A DNA stretch of 64,000 nucleotides from Syncephalis plumigaleata (lineage: Eukaryota; Zoopagomycota; Zoopagomycetes; Zoopagales; Piptocephalidaceae): positions 1,860,001 to 1,924,000 of the forward strand of contig JAIXMF010000003.1 in NCBI GenBank assembly GCA_025201365.1, given 5' to 3'. The position numbers were made by a program, and so were the translations under genes. Positions 31,258 through 43,309 of the stretch are shown in pieces; position 1 is the stretch's first letter, and the number at the start of each line of letters is the position of its first letter. The notes under the pieces were generated by a model. That model saw nothing but the letters and a program-made list of their open reading frames with translations, had not been told where the DNA came from and searched no databases.

Positions 31258-32471
31258 CTAGTGTTCCATAGTAAATGTGCGTAATGCGTCCTTAATAGTC
31301 GTGTCAACCATTAGACCGGCATCGCCATCTGATGTACCAGTGTTGCCCGCTCGTAGTGTGTTCGTCTTGCCTTCCAATGCTTCAACCGCGGCATTCTCGA
31401 TATTGGCCAATTCGAGGGCGGTTAACGGGCGTTCCACTTCCAATGCGATACGCAATGCTTCTGCACCTATTTCCGCGGCCAAACGTCGCTGATAGAACCA
31501 GCGTATCATACGACCAGGAATTGTAGTCCAACCGATGCGATTCCTATAGGGGATCATGTCGACCACTGGCAATGCAGAGAGATCAGGTGCGCCATGAGTA
31601 GGCGTGTCTTCTTTCTCTTTCTCCTCGTTATTCGCAGATGTAGATGACATGGATGTCTGATCGTTTGTTGTCTCCTTAACTAAAGCTTCCTCCTCTTCAA
31701 TGAGCTTTAGCTCTTGTTCATCAAGTCCCACGTCTTTTGCTCGTTGCTTCATCTCCTCCTCGGGAGATATGAATTTCACTTCCTTCGTATCCATTACGGT
31801 ACATCCTTCCGCTGCACCATTGACCATCTCCACGAATGCCAATGGACCGATGGCCACAAACGCAGAGGCCGGTGCACTCTTAACCGCCATCCTAATCAAC
31901 TCCTCTAGCGTGAAACCGTGTGGTAGCGCGTCATCTGATGGTAGCCCATTAGGACCTGGCGTAACAGCCGGTGTACCCGGTTTATCATCTTTCATCGCGG
32001 TACTGGACAGCAATGGCTGTGCTTGATCAAATCGACGACGCCATTTCACGGCCTCACACGCGCGATGATGAGCCTGTCCCGCGTGTTTACACTTTATTAA
32101 ATCGTAATCCATCGCTGCCGCATCCCAGATAGGCTACAAATTGATGCTCACCGTTAGTTTCAAATGTATCGCGTATTACATATACATGTGTGTATGTTCT
32201 ATACCTTAACCCAACGTTCAAAGTATTCCACTGGTTTGTAAAGACCATCGCCCGGTGGCGGTACAAGGTAAACTTCAACGCGACGCGGCTTAGTACCCAC
32301 GGCCATAGGTTCGTCAGCCTTGACACGAGCCAACTCTTGGAATCGAGCCCGAATCTTTATACATTCATTCTTGTCGTACGCCTTTAAACCAAATATCGTG
32401 GCAACGGTAGCCAAAAACGCTGAAGCCTTTGGTGAAGGTAATTTTGATCGTACCTGATTAACAAATGACAT
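31258..32471 (-). CDS. TIM54: Mitochondrial inner-membrane translocase subunit Tim54
   Basis: Two exons, 32471-32205 and 32133-31258, 1143 nt and 380 residues. The N-terminus fits Tim54: an LPSPKASAFL block with one membrane segment (AFLATVATIFGLKAYDK), then KPRRVEVYLVPPPGDGL and YFERWVKPIWDAAAMDYDLI. PPGDGL and the D-Y-x-L block are the family hallmarks. Exon 2 continues with HARQ-like basic sequence, a Glu-rich linker and NRIGWTTIPGRMIRWFYQRR. Tim54 is a structural subunit of the TIM22 complex, which inserts carrier proteins into the inner membrane. I chose the ATG at 32471, because the upstream in-frame start (32528) adds sequence that does not look conserved. It is divergent from the dynein light intermediate chain gene. 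Confidence 0.82.
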
Positions 32472-33115
32472 TATGAATGTTATACTATCGTAGACGGAAA
32501 AGTGTGTCAATAGGCATCTCGATGACACAAACGAAAAAACAGCAAAAATAAAGCACTATGGATGATGATGATGATGACGATGGCTACATTGTTCATGAAT
32601 GGATATCGTCAATATACTAACTACAAATAAATGATATATATATATATTTATTGATTATATAAAAGTCTAGATAGCTAGATATACATATTATACTCGTAGT
32701 AATTGTGTTATTTACTACGAATAATAATAATCATAGACTGAATATACATATCACGTGATGAATACAGTCAGCATATGGATGGAGATTAAACTTGAAGCTA
32801 AACTACACGCTACTAGTGAGTGATTCATATCTCAGCAGAGAGCAGCAGTGAACGAATAAACGAATAGAATGATGGCCGACTATCATCACAAGCACACGCA
32901 CACTCACACTCACTCAAAAATATTCGAGTTTTTGTCTATCCATTGTCAACAGCATCGTTGCTACTAGTGCACCACTGCTACAGCCTAATACACGCATACA
33001 CTCAGTAACACTGACCCCAATCTATTAACCGCCGCCAGCTTTCCCTCTCTCATCAAGTTTACCAATCCACTGCTTCCTCTTTCTATTTGTTTATTATTAT
33101 ATTGTCGCTGTCACT
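32472..33115. promoter_or_regulatory. Divergent intergenic region Tim54 / dynein LIC
   Basis: 644 bp with a (GAT)n run near 32558-32582, an AT-rich (TA)n patch about 32634-32648 and a pyrimidine-rich segment immediately before the dynein gene start. It should contain both promoters. No gene seen. Confidence 0.5.
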
Positions 33116-35601
33116 ATGACTCCCTCAGTTACGGAAGTTGAAGCACCAGCCACCGCAGCCTTGGACGCTGCTGGAGTGTCAGGCAACGCGGATGGCGATT
33201 CCTCAAGCACCACGATATGGTCGTCTATCCTGCAGAGTGTCTCCTCGTCGAAAATGGTATTCACCAAGAATGTATTAGTCCTAGGTGAGTATCTATTATA
33301 GCTATCTTTGTTTACTGGATGACGACGTACGATGACTTGACCTACGCGCTCTTTTATTTATATACTTATGTATGATATACACGAGTGAGAAACTAACATG
33401 GTTGTTATTATTATTACTCGCTACAGGTGATCCTAATAGTGGCAAGTCGGCACTTATTCAGAATTTGAAGCGAGACCATAAAGAGTATCTACATCCACCG
33501 AATGCCACGTCAGTATCGGTGGGCACCTCGGTTGGTACGAATACCACCACTACGTTAAATATGAATAGCACGCAAGATACCACCACAAAGGATAAGAGCG
33601 AACTAGCACTCTCCTATAACTATTCTGATGTGAAAGATGATGAGAATGAAGGTACATTATAGAATAGCAGTATTAGTAGTAGTAGCAAGCTATTTATTAA
33701 CATTGTCATAATGACTGATTAGATACAATTGGTCGACTTGGATTCTATCAGTTATCGGCATCGCATCCTACTTTATTGCGATTTGCATTTAATGCTCATA
33801 CATTTGCCGATACGCTTATTATTATCACGGTGGACTGGCAGCGACCATGGACATTCGTTGAAACGCTAGAACGATGGTTCTCCGTGATTCGTGATGGAGT
33901 ACAGTCAGTTCGTGACGAGGGAAAGGATCCCAGTGTCAACTGGAGTAAAGGCGGTGTTATCGTGGATGAGGGCAAAGAGCGGCGTAAGTAACAAGCTTGA
34001 CTACATCTATAATGTAATTAATCATGTTGTATAGTTGAGCGATTCCTGCAGGAATACGTGGAACCATCAGAGGATGGCACGCTTCCACCGAATATTGGTG
34101 CTAGTAACAATAATGAAGTACTCTTGCCTCTAAGCGAGGGATTGTTGACAACAAACTTTGGTATTCCCGTGGTAGTTGTATGCTGTAAGGTACGTTGTTT
34201 ATTACACTAGTATATAATTGCAATGAATATTTGCTAATTATATTAGTAGGCGGATAATATGAATATATTGGAGAAAGAGCACGACTACAAGGAGGATCAG
34301 TTTGATTTCATTCAACAAACACTACGAACCATATGTTCTTATTGTAAGTGTAAATGTGATAATAACAATGTGTAATAACAATGTGTAATAATAATCAATG
34401 TATTTGCTTGTAGATGGTGCCGGTCTCTTTTACACGTCCACGCATCGACCAAAGACGTTTGCTTTGCTACGAGCGTATCTACTAAGTCGTCTCATGTATT
34501 CGACTAATAGCTCCAATGCTAATGCACTAATGTCGGCACGATTCTCCTTCCCATACCGAGCACAAGTGGTTGATCGTGATATTATTATGATACCTGCCGG
34601 CTGGGATAGCTGGGGTAAGATTCAAATACTACGCGATGGGTTTGATTGTCGTCAAATGGCTGATGCATGGGAGATGGACGAGGCTAGCCCGCAACGTGAT
34701 GAAGAACACGGCCTACACGGCATCTATCAAACACAAGTTCGTGATATGACAGCGGCTATTAAGGTGAGAGTCAACAAGCGTGGCACTAAGTAACGATGTA
34801 GTAACAATAACAATGATGCATCACTACATATAAACTAGAGTGTTGTCGTGAAAGAGCCAGAGGAAGCAGAGGATGAACAAGAGTTTTTGGCGAAACACAT
34901 TGAAGTGCTACGACGTGTTCCGGCGAGTGGTGCCACTGCACCGACTGCATCGAATATCTCGCCTTCATCTAGTATCGGCGCTTCTACAGCCATTACAGCC
35001 AATGGAGCAGCACCAAGCATTGGTAATGGTAGTGCGGCTACATCACCTGTATTGAGTAGTAGCTCGTTAAATCGAAGCAATGTTGCTGCTGCCGTTGCTG
35101 CTACTGCTGCTGCTACCGCAGGTGGTGCAAGTGGTACGGGTACTGGCGGTGACACTAGTACCGATGTCAGTCCCGCGAATAGTACCGGACATGCTGGTCG
35201 TAGCGGTGAAAGTATCGCCAACTCAAAGTCTGAATATCTCGCACACTTGACACAAATTGCTCAATCACGCGTAAGTTTATTAGTTGTTGAACAGGATTAG
35301 AAAGCAAACAAGCTAATTAATATGATTCAATGTTAATTTTAACATATAGCATGGTGGTGGTGGTGTTGCTGCTGCCGCTGCCGCTGCATCCACTGGTGCC
35401 GGTGCTGGCGTGGCCGGTGCTAGTGCCGCGGGTGTATCGCCAGCCTCTCAGAACGAAGTGCTAGCATCATTCTTCAAATCGTTGCTCGATAAGAAGGGCG
35501 CGAGAGGAGGAGCGGGTGCTGCCACGACAACTTCAGCGGGAAGTAGCACATCGTCGAGTTCCGCGCGTAAAACACAACCGCGACCTGCCGATGAATCCTA
35601 A
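33116..35601 (+). CDS. Cytoplasmic dynein light intermediate chain
   Basis: Eight exons: 33116-33284, 33427-33651, 33723-33983, 34035-34189, 34250-34343, 34414-34763, 34839-35270 and 35350-35601, totalling 1938 nt and 645 residues. The Ras-like domain begins VLVLGDPNSGKSALIQNL, with the P-loop split by intron 1. It continues with DTIGRLGFYQL, DTLIIITVDWQRPWTFVETL, VVVCCKADNMNILEKEHDY, YGAGLFYTSTHRPKTFALLR and IMIPAGWDSWGKIQILRDGF, the classic LIC sequence. The C-terminal 250 residues are Ala/Gly/Ser-rich and presumably disordered, with a short helix candidate SEYLAHLTQIAQSR and a second one NEVLASFFKSLLDKKG like the adaptor-binding helix of animal LICs. The protein links dynein heavy chain to cargo adaptors for nuclear and endosome transport along microtubules. 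Confidence 0.92.
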
Positions 35602-36504
35602 GTGATCCCATTCAGCATTAGTAATGTGCAAACACTTTTATTATTGATATACGAGTAATAGTGTAATGATCAGGTTGTGGTTGTGAAAGAAATAAAGTAA
35701 TTTCAATAAGTGATCGTGTGTTTTTTTGCGTTTTTTTTGTCTGTTTTTACATAGATTATTCACCTCGGCTGTCGTAGTTGTACTGACAAGTGCTATAGAA
35801 TAGATAGCCAGGATATGCATTACTATATGGAAACGATACACACAGGAATACGTGAGGTTAAATCGGCTTATACGCTTTAAATAGCGGGGTTGGGGACCAG
35901 TAAGGAAAGGAAGGGACAGTTCTCCAATGTCAATAAGCGGATAAACAGCCACACGTGTGTATGCCTTGTGTGTATAAATCGTAATATCCATAGTAAATAA
36001 TGAATTGATTGGCTTTCATTAATCCATGTGTGTATAAACGCATTACTACTTCCTAGTTTGTCGTTGACTTCTTGTATGATGAGTAACATTTCAGACCTGT
36101 ACTGAGTGCAAACTAATGCGGAATAACCATAATTGCCAATTGTTCCTACTGACTTGAAGCCTTAACATACTAATATGTAGTATATGTGTTTACATTTTGA
36201 CATGTTTATATTATGTTATTATATGTACTAATGAATTTATTAAAGAAAAAAGGTGATATATATTCGGTATTATCGTTAGATTATATATATATATAATATG
36301 AAATGTATCATGCCAAATACTGAAGATGGTATAAGTAGAAATAAAAAGTATGATGATAAAATACAACTATATCTAAATGGCTATTTCTAAAAGAGAAAGA
36401 AAGAGAAAAGAAAAGAAATCTAGCCGACTGTGTTCTGGTTGGTAGTAATGTAATGTAATGCTAAATGTTATATGTAGGATGATGTAAAAGTGTGAATAGA
36501 TGAG
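35602..36504. other. Intergenic, convergent 3' ends
   Basis: AT-rich DNA between the dynein LIC and Rgp1 3' ends, with a (TA)n patch at 36283-36297 and A/G tracts near 36390-36415. A 116-codon minus-strand frame here (35641-35991) has no domain and is not called. Confidence 0.6.
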
Positions 36505-39000
36505 TTATGCCACTACAAATGTTTGTTGTGTACGATAACCATGAACTGATCCCGGTTGACATGGATATATCTGAAGTGGTACACTACAATTTAACGTGTC
36601 TGCATTTAGTTCGGCTACTGCTTCGTAGATGCGCGATCCATCCTGCTTGACAATGTGTTGTAATGGGATTGCCGTGGATTTGCCCACAATTAATTCGACG
36701 CGTAAAGACCATACAAGACTTACTATAAACAACAATAACAATCAATACTTGTGCTATTTCTATACATTGATGTGCGTGATATACTTACAGGCATTTGTCT
36801 CAAATCCCGGTGATAGTTCAGGTGGAATCGCTAATGAGAAGCCTAGTCGGGATAGTTGATGACAATAGGCATGCCATTCAACGTGACTACGTCGTGATAG
36901 TCGACGTACTTGCTCGGCATTGCCACGCGCGTAACCTGGTGCGACTACTTCCATGGTCTCTAATGAAATAGATACCTAAACAATAGATATATAGAGTAAG
37001 TATAACATATATGAATGATATCATTCTACATTACAATGATGCTACTTACGTGATAACATGCCAATGATGCATTACTGAAATCTAGTACACCACGTAATGT
37101 GTCACCCAATCGTAGTGTAGTCTTGGCCAGACTCAATTTGGCAACTCGATGATCGTTCATGGACAAGTTAAAGTTTACTATATTCATAGCGAGAGACATA
37201 GATTATTACCATGTACATGCATTAATGAACATGAAGCATAATGACTTACCAGCTCGTGCTGCTTGATAGGTGAACATCGCGTGGCGTGCTGATGAACCAT
37301 CGCCATCTTCATCGAGATAAACCTCCGATACTGCTCGTTGTCGTCCATTTCGAACTTCATGCTCTTGTTTGGCCGCTTCAAATACAGCACGTAGAAATCG
37401 ATTTCGTCCACCATTGGCTAATATTCATAGAATGGAATAATGTGATATACATACATATACATCTATTAATATCCATGACAATGACTACACTTTATACTAC
37501 AAATACTTACATTGTGCCTTACTCGGTATAGATGTTGACTTTTTAGCAGCTAATTTACTATCTTTATCGCAAATAATAGCCAAATCCTGACCGATAGCTA
37601 CTGGTGTCAATAGATCGTATTTGGGACAGGTACCATCAACTGTATTATAGTGGTGATGTGTATTAGTAGATCTATCACGACGTATATGTCAACTACTAAC
37701 CATGAACCCGATTAAATATTCGAAATGGGACCTGTGCCAGATATTGAGGACGTGTTGAATCATTGATTTGTACACCAACATTGATATGATATTGAAAACG
37801 AATAGTACGACCACGATAAGAAGGTGGCAATGAAGTGGGCAGTTTAATCTGGAATTGATCTATACTCGTTGCTAGTTAGTATTCTATTCCTACTTTGTCC
37901 TTTTCTTCTTTCTTTATTGTAAATAAATGAGCTACAACTGCAAAATACGTACATGTTTTCTCTTGACCGGCACTTAATGTGATATCAGTAAATAGAATAG
38001 AGGGTGGTGTAGTGAATAGTGGTAACTTTACTCTACCATCTAGATGATCATGTAAGTACATTTGTATATGATAGTAATAATGACAACAGATGAGCAATCT
38101 ATTCAGTATGAATAACTTACCAGTAGGATGCGTGTCAATGGTTGACTGACCAGATCCCATGGCCGAAGTGATACCAAGTGTGCCTCCACCAAATCCACCT
38201 ACCATTCCACTAACACCCATGGCCTGATACATACCGCGTGTATTTAGACTAGCGAAAGCATCCGAGCGTATTAGCGTCTCGTCAATGGTGAACACACCGA
38301 CTACTTGAGCAAATCCCCATAGTAACTGAGTGGTAGGTGTGGATACTGATGCAGCAATAGAGCGTAAACGTGTTGGACGACTAGTAGTACGTGCTACATA
38401 ATAAATAATCACATGTTGCAATGTATTAGTATTTCACTCTCTTTATAAAGGAAGGAACTGCAGTGGTTTCTTACTAGATGATGGCCATGAAGGTGACACG
38501 GTCGAGGCGATAGATCCTTCCGATGCGTGCGTTCTATGCGATATCTCGTGGGCTTTGTTCAGCTTGCCATGAGTAGTGGCATTCTCGTCCAATGAATAAC
38601 GGGAACTTGCCCATGACTCACGAATAGAAGGAGTGGGCGAGGTGGCAACCGAAGTAGCAGGTGTGATGGTATCGACTTGGCTTTGCGTGTCCGTCTGTAG
38701 AATGCTACTACTACCGCTTTGTGAGGCGAGAGACGAGCGACGCGTAGGTGCACGTATATTGCCGGCACTCGTGATAGACGAGCGACCATCTAGGAAAGAT
38801 CTGATAGAGGTGGAGGACGAGCGAACTGAAGCGGACGACGACAGAATAGAACCGCCACTACCGATATTATGCTGGCTACTGGGCGATAACGGCGACGACA
38901 CTGCCTGATATGCATATCGAATAGTCATCTCGCAGCTCAAGGTCTCGCCAGCAAAGTATACGCCATTTTTGTCTAGATTTACCGAAACTTCGACGTTCAT
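36505..39000 (-). CDS. RGP1: Rgp1-like subunit of the Ric1-Rgp1 Rab6/Ypt6 exchange factor
   Basis: Nine exons on the minus strand: 39000-38475, 38393-38121, 38039-37953, 37871-37701, 37639-37511, 37417-37250, 37177-37050, 36975-36789 and 36722-36505. The CDS is 1887 nt, 628 residues. The arrestin-like fold begins VSVNLDKNGVYFAGETLSCE. After a Ser-rich insert come LLWGFAQVVGVFTIDETLI, KLPLFTTPPSILFTDITLSA and LPTSLPPSYRGRTIRFQYHI, the last being the most diagnostic Rgp1 block. LGDTLRGVLDFSNASLACYH, VSISLETMEVV and a closing VWSLRVELIVG strand follow. Rgp1 with Ric1 activates the Golgi Rab Ypt6 for endosome-to-Golgi retrieval. Length is close to fungal homologues. Introns are 49-81 nt and all GT-AG. 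Confidence 0.82.
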
Positions 39001-39540
39001 AGTGGTGCATATATCAACAAGAATATGTACGCGTACACACGTTAGTTGGACCTGTTGACCGGCAAAAGGAGATAGTATTCAATGGAACCAGAAGATAGAA
39101 AGAAAGGTAGAAAGGTAGAAAGGTAGAAGGATGAGGAAGAAAAAGGTTAGTCAGCTCGTTGACTGATAAGCTAATTATATTCAGCGGTAGTAAACAGGTA
39201 GCCTATAATATAGAATGGGCGACAAGCGTAACAAGTAAAACTAAGGGTTAAAAAGTTGAGCGAGGTTCTTGGAAACAACAACAGCAACACTATAATCGGC
39301 AAGTCTCAGGCATCTCACTGTAGATTTACTTTAATTGAATAGCGAAATGGAAAGAAAGTACGAGGGAAGAACAAAGAAAGTAAACTATAGCACTTTATAG
39401 TGTACAAGGGCATACACACGCGCAGGAAGAAAGTAAGTAAGAAAGTAAGAGAGAGAGAGAAAGAAAGGGGACATTGACGCAAGTCAAACAACGACCAATA
39501 ATAAACTGGAAGTCTACTTGAAACAAAGGTTGTGCCGCTT
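39001..39540. other. Intergenic upstream of Rgp1
   Basis: A/G-rich DNA with GAAAG and AGAAAG repeats (39100-39135, 39430-39470). It separates the Rgp1 start from the 3' end of the hydrolase gene. No coding frame was supported. Confidence 0.55.
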
Positions 39541-40712
39541 TCAACAAATGTACTGCTGGCACCAGTTGCTAGTCAGGGCGGCCACTTGCTCCAACGCACC
39601 TAAAACTCATGATAAGCAAGCATCTATATAAATATATACGCATACGCATACACAACACATCAAACTCACGGACCCCGCACACTCCTATCTCCTTATTATC
39701 CCATAAATGGAGGAAGCATGTAGTAATGATCGACATTGTTGTATAAATATATCTCCATATTGTTGCAGCAGTGAGTCATGTCTTTAATACACGATTACGA
39801 TTATAATACGAATAAATAGTAGTAGCAACAGTCGATCTATTCTTTCTTTTTCCCTTCTCTCTATCTCTATCTCTTTCAAGTGCTAATAATAGTACATTTA
39901 CCTGATTCTTCGAATAAATGAGTGGCATGTGGTACCACTTCTAGACGTTTTTCACGTGCGCCAAGCAGTTCTAAAGCAGTTCTATTGTCCTTGAGGACTG
40001 TCGTATCATTACCGCCTACAATCAGAAGGGTTGGCTGTTGAACGATATCAAGTATGGCTGCTGGCACTAGATCTGGACGACCTCCACGAGATATAATACA
40101 GCGTACGAGATTGGGTCGTTGATGACCAGCCATGATAGCAGCTACATTACAATACACCATAGCAATAATAACAGTGTAGGTATAATAGAGTACTACAAGC
40201 TGAATAATATACTAACCGGCACCGCCAGTAGATGCACCAAATAATGCCAATGGACGCTGACGAGTAGCACTACGAGTTTGCAGATGATCCATGACCTCGA
40301 TAACTCGTTTGGCTAGAAAGGGAATGTCGAAACGTAGAGCGCGCGTTACTTGATCCTCTGCTTCTTCAGACGGCGTAAACAGATCAAGTAATAACGAGCC
40401 AATTCCATGTTGATAAAGGTAATCAGCCACGAAACTAGTAGTATGACCGATATCAGTATTGAACATGTCACTCATATCGATTGTTTATCATCTTCATCTA
40501 TGTATATGTATTTACCGATTTCTATATGTATATTAGATATCAATATGATTGGTATAATCAAGGATACACGCTAAATACCTTGGACTGAATCGAGAACTAC
40601 CACTACCATGCACGAATAGACATAGGCCAGCCTCATCGTTTGGTAGTCGCAATTGTCCCTCTAGTGTGGTGGAGGTCTCGGCCACCGGTATTTGTATAAC
40701 TTCATCCAACAT
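39541..40712 (-). CDS. Alpha/beta hydrolase, dienelactone-hydrolase-like
   Basis: Five exons: 40712-40579, 40521-40516 (6 nt), 40434-40217, 40141-39902 and 39599-39541. The CDS is 657 nt, 218 residues. It carries the oxyanion block LFVHGSGSSRFSPRNRFVAD, where the conserved SPRNR needs the 6-nt microexon. The nucleophile elbow is FGASTGGAGAA, the acid loop VGGNDTTV and the His in VPHATHLFEE. This is the COG1073/DLH-like family of small soluble esterases or hydrolases, widespread in bacteria and scattered in fungi; no substrate is known to me. The last exon (GALEQVAALTSNWCQQYIC) is a typical family C-terminus but lies beyond a 302-nt intron, the longest in the window, which contains a purine tract. 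An upstream Met at 40799 would add a hydrophobic leader; 40712 gives the usual length. Confidence 0.82.
40516..40521 (-). other. 6-nt microexon of the hydrolase gene
   Basis: AAATCG flanked by an upstream acceptor ATATAG and a downstream donor GTAAAT. It restores Arg-Asn-Arg of the conserved SPRNR motif and keeps frame whether included or skipped. Confidence 0.75.
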
Positions 40713-40927
40713 GATAACAAGCAAATTGACGTATAGAACAGTAGGTAACAGGAGAAGAGAAAATATTGCGTTTGAGGTTAATCGTCGTATTTGATACATT
40801 ACAAGTGTGGATTACTTCATTGATGTCATTTATTCATTACAGCACATTTGAATCAATGTGTCGGAATTTTACTGTCACCCATATTACTGCTACTATTTGT
40901 TCTTCACCTTCACCTTTCTCTTATTCA
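40713..40927. promoter_or_regulatory. Compact bidirectional promoter, hydrolase / HEI10
   Basis: Only 215 bp separate two divergent start codons, so both promoters must overlap. It is pyrimidine-rich on the plus strand close to the HEI10 start. No specific factor site recognised. Confidence 0.45.
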
Positions 40928-42402
40928 ATGGATGTGGAACTTCGGTGTAATAACGGCAAATGCCGTAAACCATTGGGAGGTATAGAACCACGAGCGTGTG
41001 TAACTACTTGTTCCCGTTAGTGTCATCATAACTAGCGTTCAATACGATAGTAATCATGTTTATGTATATGCATATATGCACATGTAGATATCTTTTGTGT
41101 AGAATGCGCAGACAATGTATTTGGTATCTCGCTATTGTGTCCACTGTGTCAGACTAGTTTAACTGCGAGGTAAGCAGTAGTATAAATGCAACATTCAACG
41201 GCAACACACTAGTTAACCTCACAACTAGTAATGATATTGTATTGACCGAGTTGAATCCATCAGAGGATTATAAATCGGTAATAGGAACTACCATATATGC
41301 TATACATTCCAGCGAGTAATATTGATGTTACTAATCGTCATTTTGTTACAGTCAGTATTGGCTGGATTAAAGCCCGATATTATTGCCGATATCTGTCAGC
41401 GAGCATTATCATTCTGGAGTTATCAAATGATGCAAGAACTAAATTATCAAGCCATGTTAATAAAGGCACAAGATAGAAAGTATCGACAATTGGAGGAACA
41501 AATGAACACTACAATCACGAGTCGTAATGGAGAAGTATTAAGCAAGTGTCCTTATTATTATTAGTAGTAGTAGTCTAAGCAGTACTAATCTATATCTAAA
41601 TATATCTAAATATATATGTAGGACTACGTGATCAGCTAAAATGTATGTCATAGATTAGTGCAAACATGTCATACTAAATACACATCGATATTCTAGCTAT
41701 ACAAGATGAATTGGAACAAGAGAAACGACGTAGACACGAGTTGTCAGAACAGATGGCCGATAAGAATAAGCAACATCAGAAATTGCTAGTAAGTAAAGTA
41801 ATAATATGAGTAAATGATCACATATTCATTCCATGACATCATATCAGTACACGTATGAACGTCAGAAACGACAAATGGCCAGTATAGGCACTCGCTATTT
41901 ATACGAGGCAAATGAGGAACATAGTAGTAATGTCAACTATCCTCATTCCTCAGAAGGTGTAGCAGATAATGCGTTAGCAATTCAGCCTGTCTATCCCAGT
42001 GGATATCAGACAAGATCCAAATTACGATCTACTAATCGACAACGCTTGCAAAGTAATACGAATACCATTCAAACAAAACAGGTACTATTCCCCATTGAAG
42101 ATGTTAATACAACCTGGCAATCACGTACCAATTCATTAGCTAATTGGTCTAATGTGTCATCAGTTATGGATCATGACGATGTCGCTTCTACGCATCGACG
42201 AGTTGTACGGCCATTAACAACAAAGACTGCTCAATCTATTGGTGAACAAAGTGAACATTTCATCAAGACTACTAATTCAACACATCGTAATCCTATGAAT
42301 ATTCGTCCTGCTACTACTGCTAATAACACTACTGCTAATAATACTACTGCAACAAAGACACGTAAACAGCGTCAGCCAACTAAAAGAAAGAAATGGTACT
42401 AA
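40928..42402 (+). CDS. HEI10: HEI10/CCNB1IP1-like RING E3 ligase for meiotic crossovers
   Basis: Seven exons: 40928-41015, 41088-41169, 41229-41277, 41352-41541, 41622-41642 (21 nt), 41697-41788 and 41848-42402. The CDS is 1077 nt, 358 residues. The N-terminal C3HC4-type RING reads CNNGKC, then TTCSHIFCVECADNVF and LLCPLCQTSL. The HEI10-specific block ELNPSEDYKSSVLAGLKPDI followed by CQRALSFWSYQMMQE leads into a coiled coil (ELEQEKRRRHELSEQMADKN). The tail is Asn/Thr-rich and ends in basic residues. HEI10 proteins mark and mature crossover sites along paired chromosomes in meiosis, so its presence suggests a sexual cycle. Intron 4 (41542-41621) uses a GC donor (GCAAGT); the neighbouring GT gives a stop. 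Intron 1 has two possible acceptors, and the upstream one restores the canonical SHIFC. Confidence 0.88.
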
Positions 42403-43309
42403 TTATATATATATATATATATACATTGCTTGTAAATAATGTAGTCATTCTGCCTAGCCATTTTACGAAGGGGCTCTATTATTTACATTGATAACCATCA
42501 CAAATCATAATAAAAGTGACAATATTAGTAACAATATTGATGGTAATAGTAGTAGTAGTGGTGATTACAACTTGACAACAACATTTAGAATGATGCCATG
42601 ACCAGTATGATAGTGTTTCCTTCACTACGCATGTTCACACTTGATATATGTATGTATATTTTCTCGCTACTTCTTATTCACACTAGTATTAGTGCTACTA
42701 TTACTCTATTACCTACTATCAGTATCAATCGTTGTTCCTGATGCTTTATCGATTCCTACATGAGTATACCCACGTTCAACTCCTCGACAACAATAGTAAC
42801 AATCCATGCAACCAAGACATCTACGATCCCATCACAACTCGACCAAAATCATGATGTACTATTTGTTGTAATATCAAAAGAAGTCAATACTACTACATCA
42901 TCATTTCATTGATTCATCTTAAACTCTACATTGTTGTCATTGTCGTTGATCTATTTCTTGTTATTGTTTTCTTCTACTTATTTCGTTCGTTTGTGTGTCA
43001 CGCCTTGTACACCATTGGATTGGAAGCAGTCCTAGACTGTGTTCTATTGTTGACTAGTGATTGTTAACGATTATAGTTGTCAGATATTAACAAATAGCAT
43101 CAACGTTTATCAATTGATACATGTCATTTGTCGTGTCTTATTCCCTATTATACTAATACATATTACAACAACAAGCATCATCATTAACATCGAAGAAGTA
43201 TCGTATACTATTGTATTATATTTATCAACGTGAAGTGTCGTTGTGATAAAGCTGAGCAAAACAAACGGATAAGCTGAGCATCATCTTCGTTGACTTTCTC
43301 ATTCAAATC
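42403..43309. other. Intergenic upstream of kinase
   Basis: 907 bp with a (TA)n run at 42407-42422, a short (AGT)n run near 42549-42560 and pyrimidine-rich DNA from about 42900. It probably contains the kinase promoter and leader. No gene supported. Confidence 0.6.
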
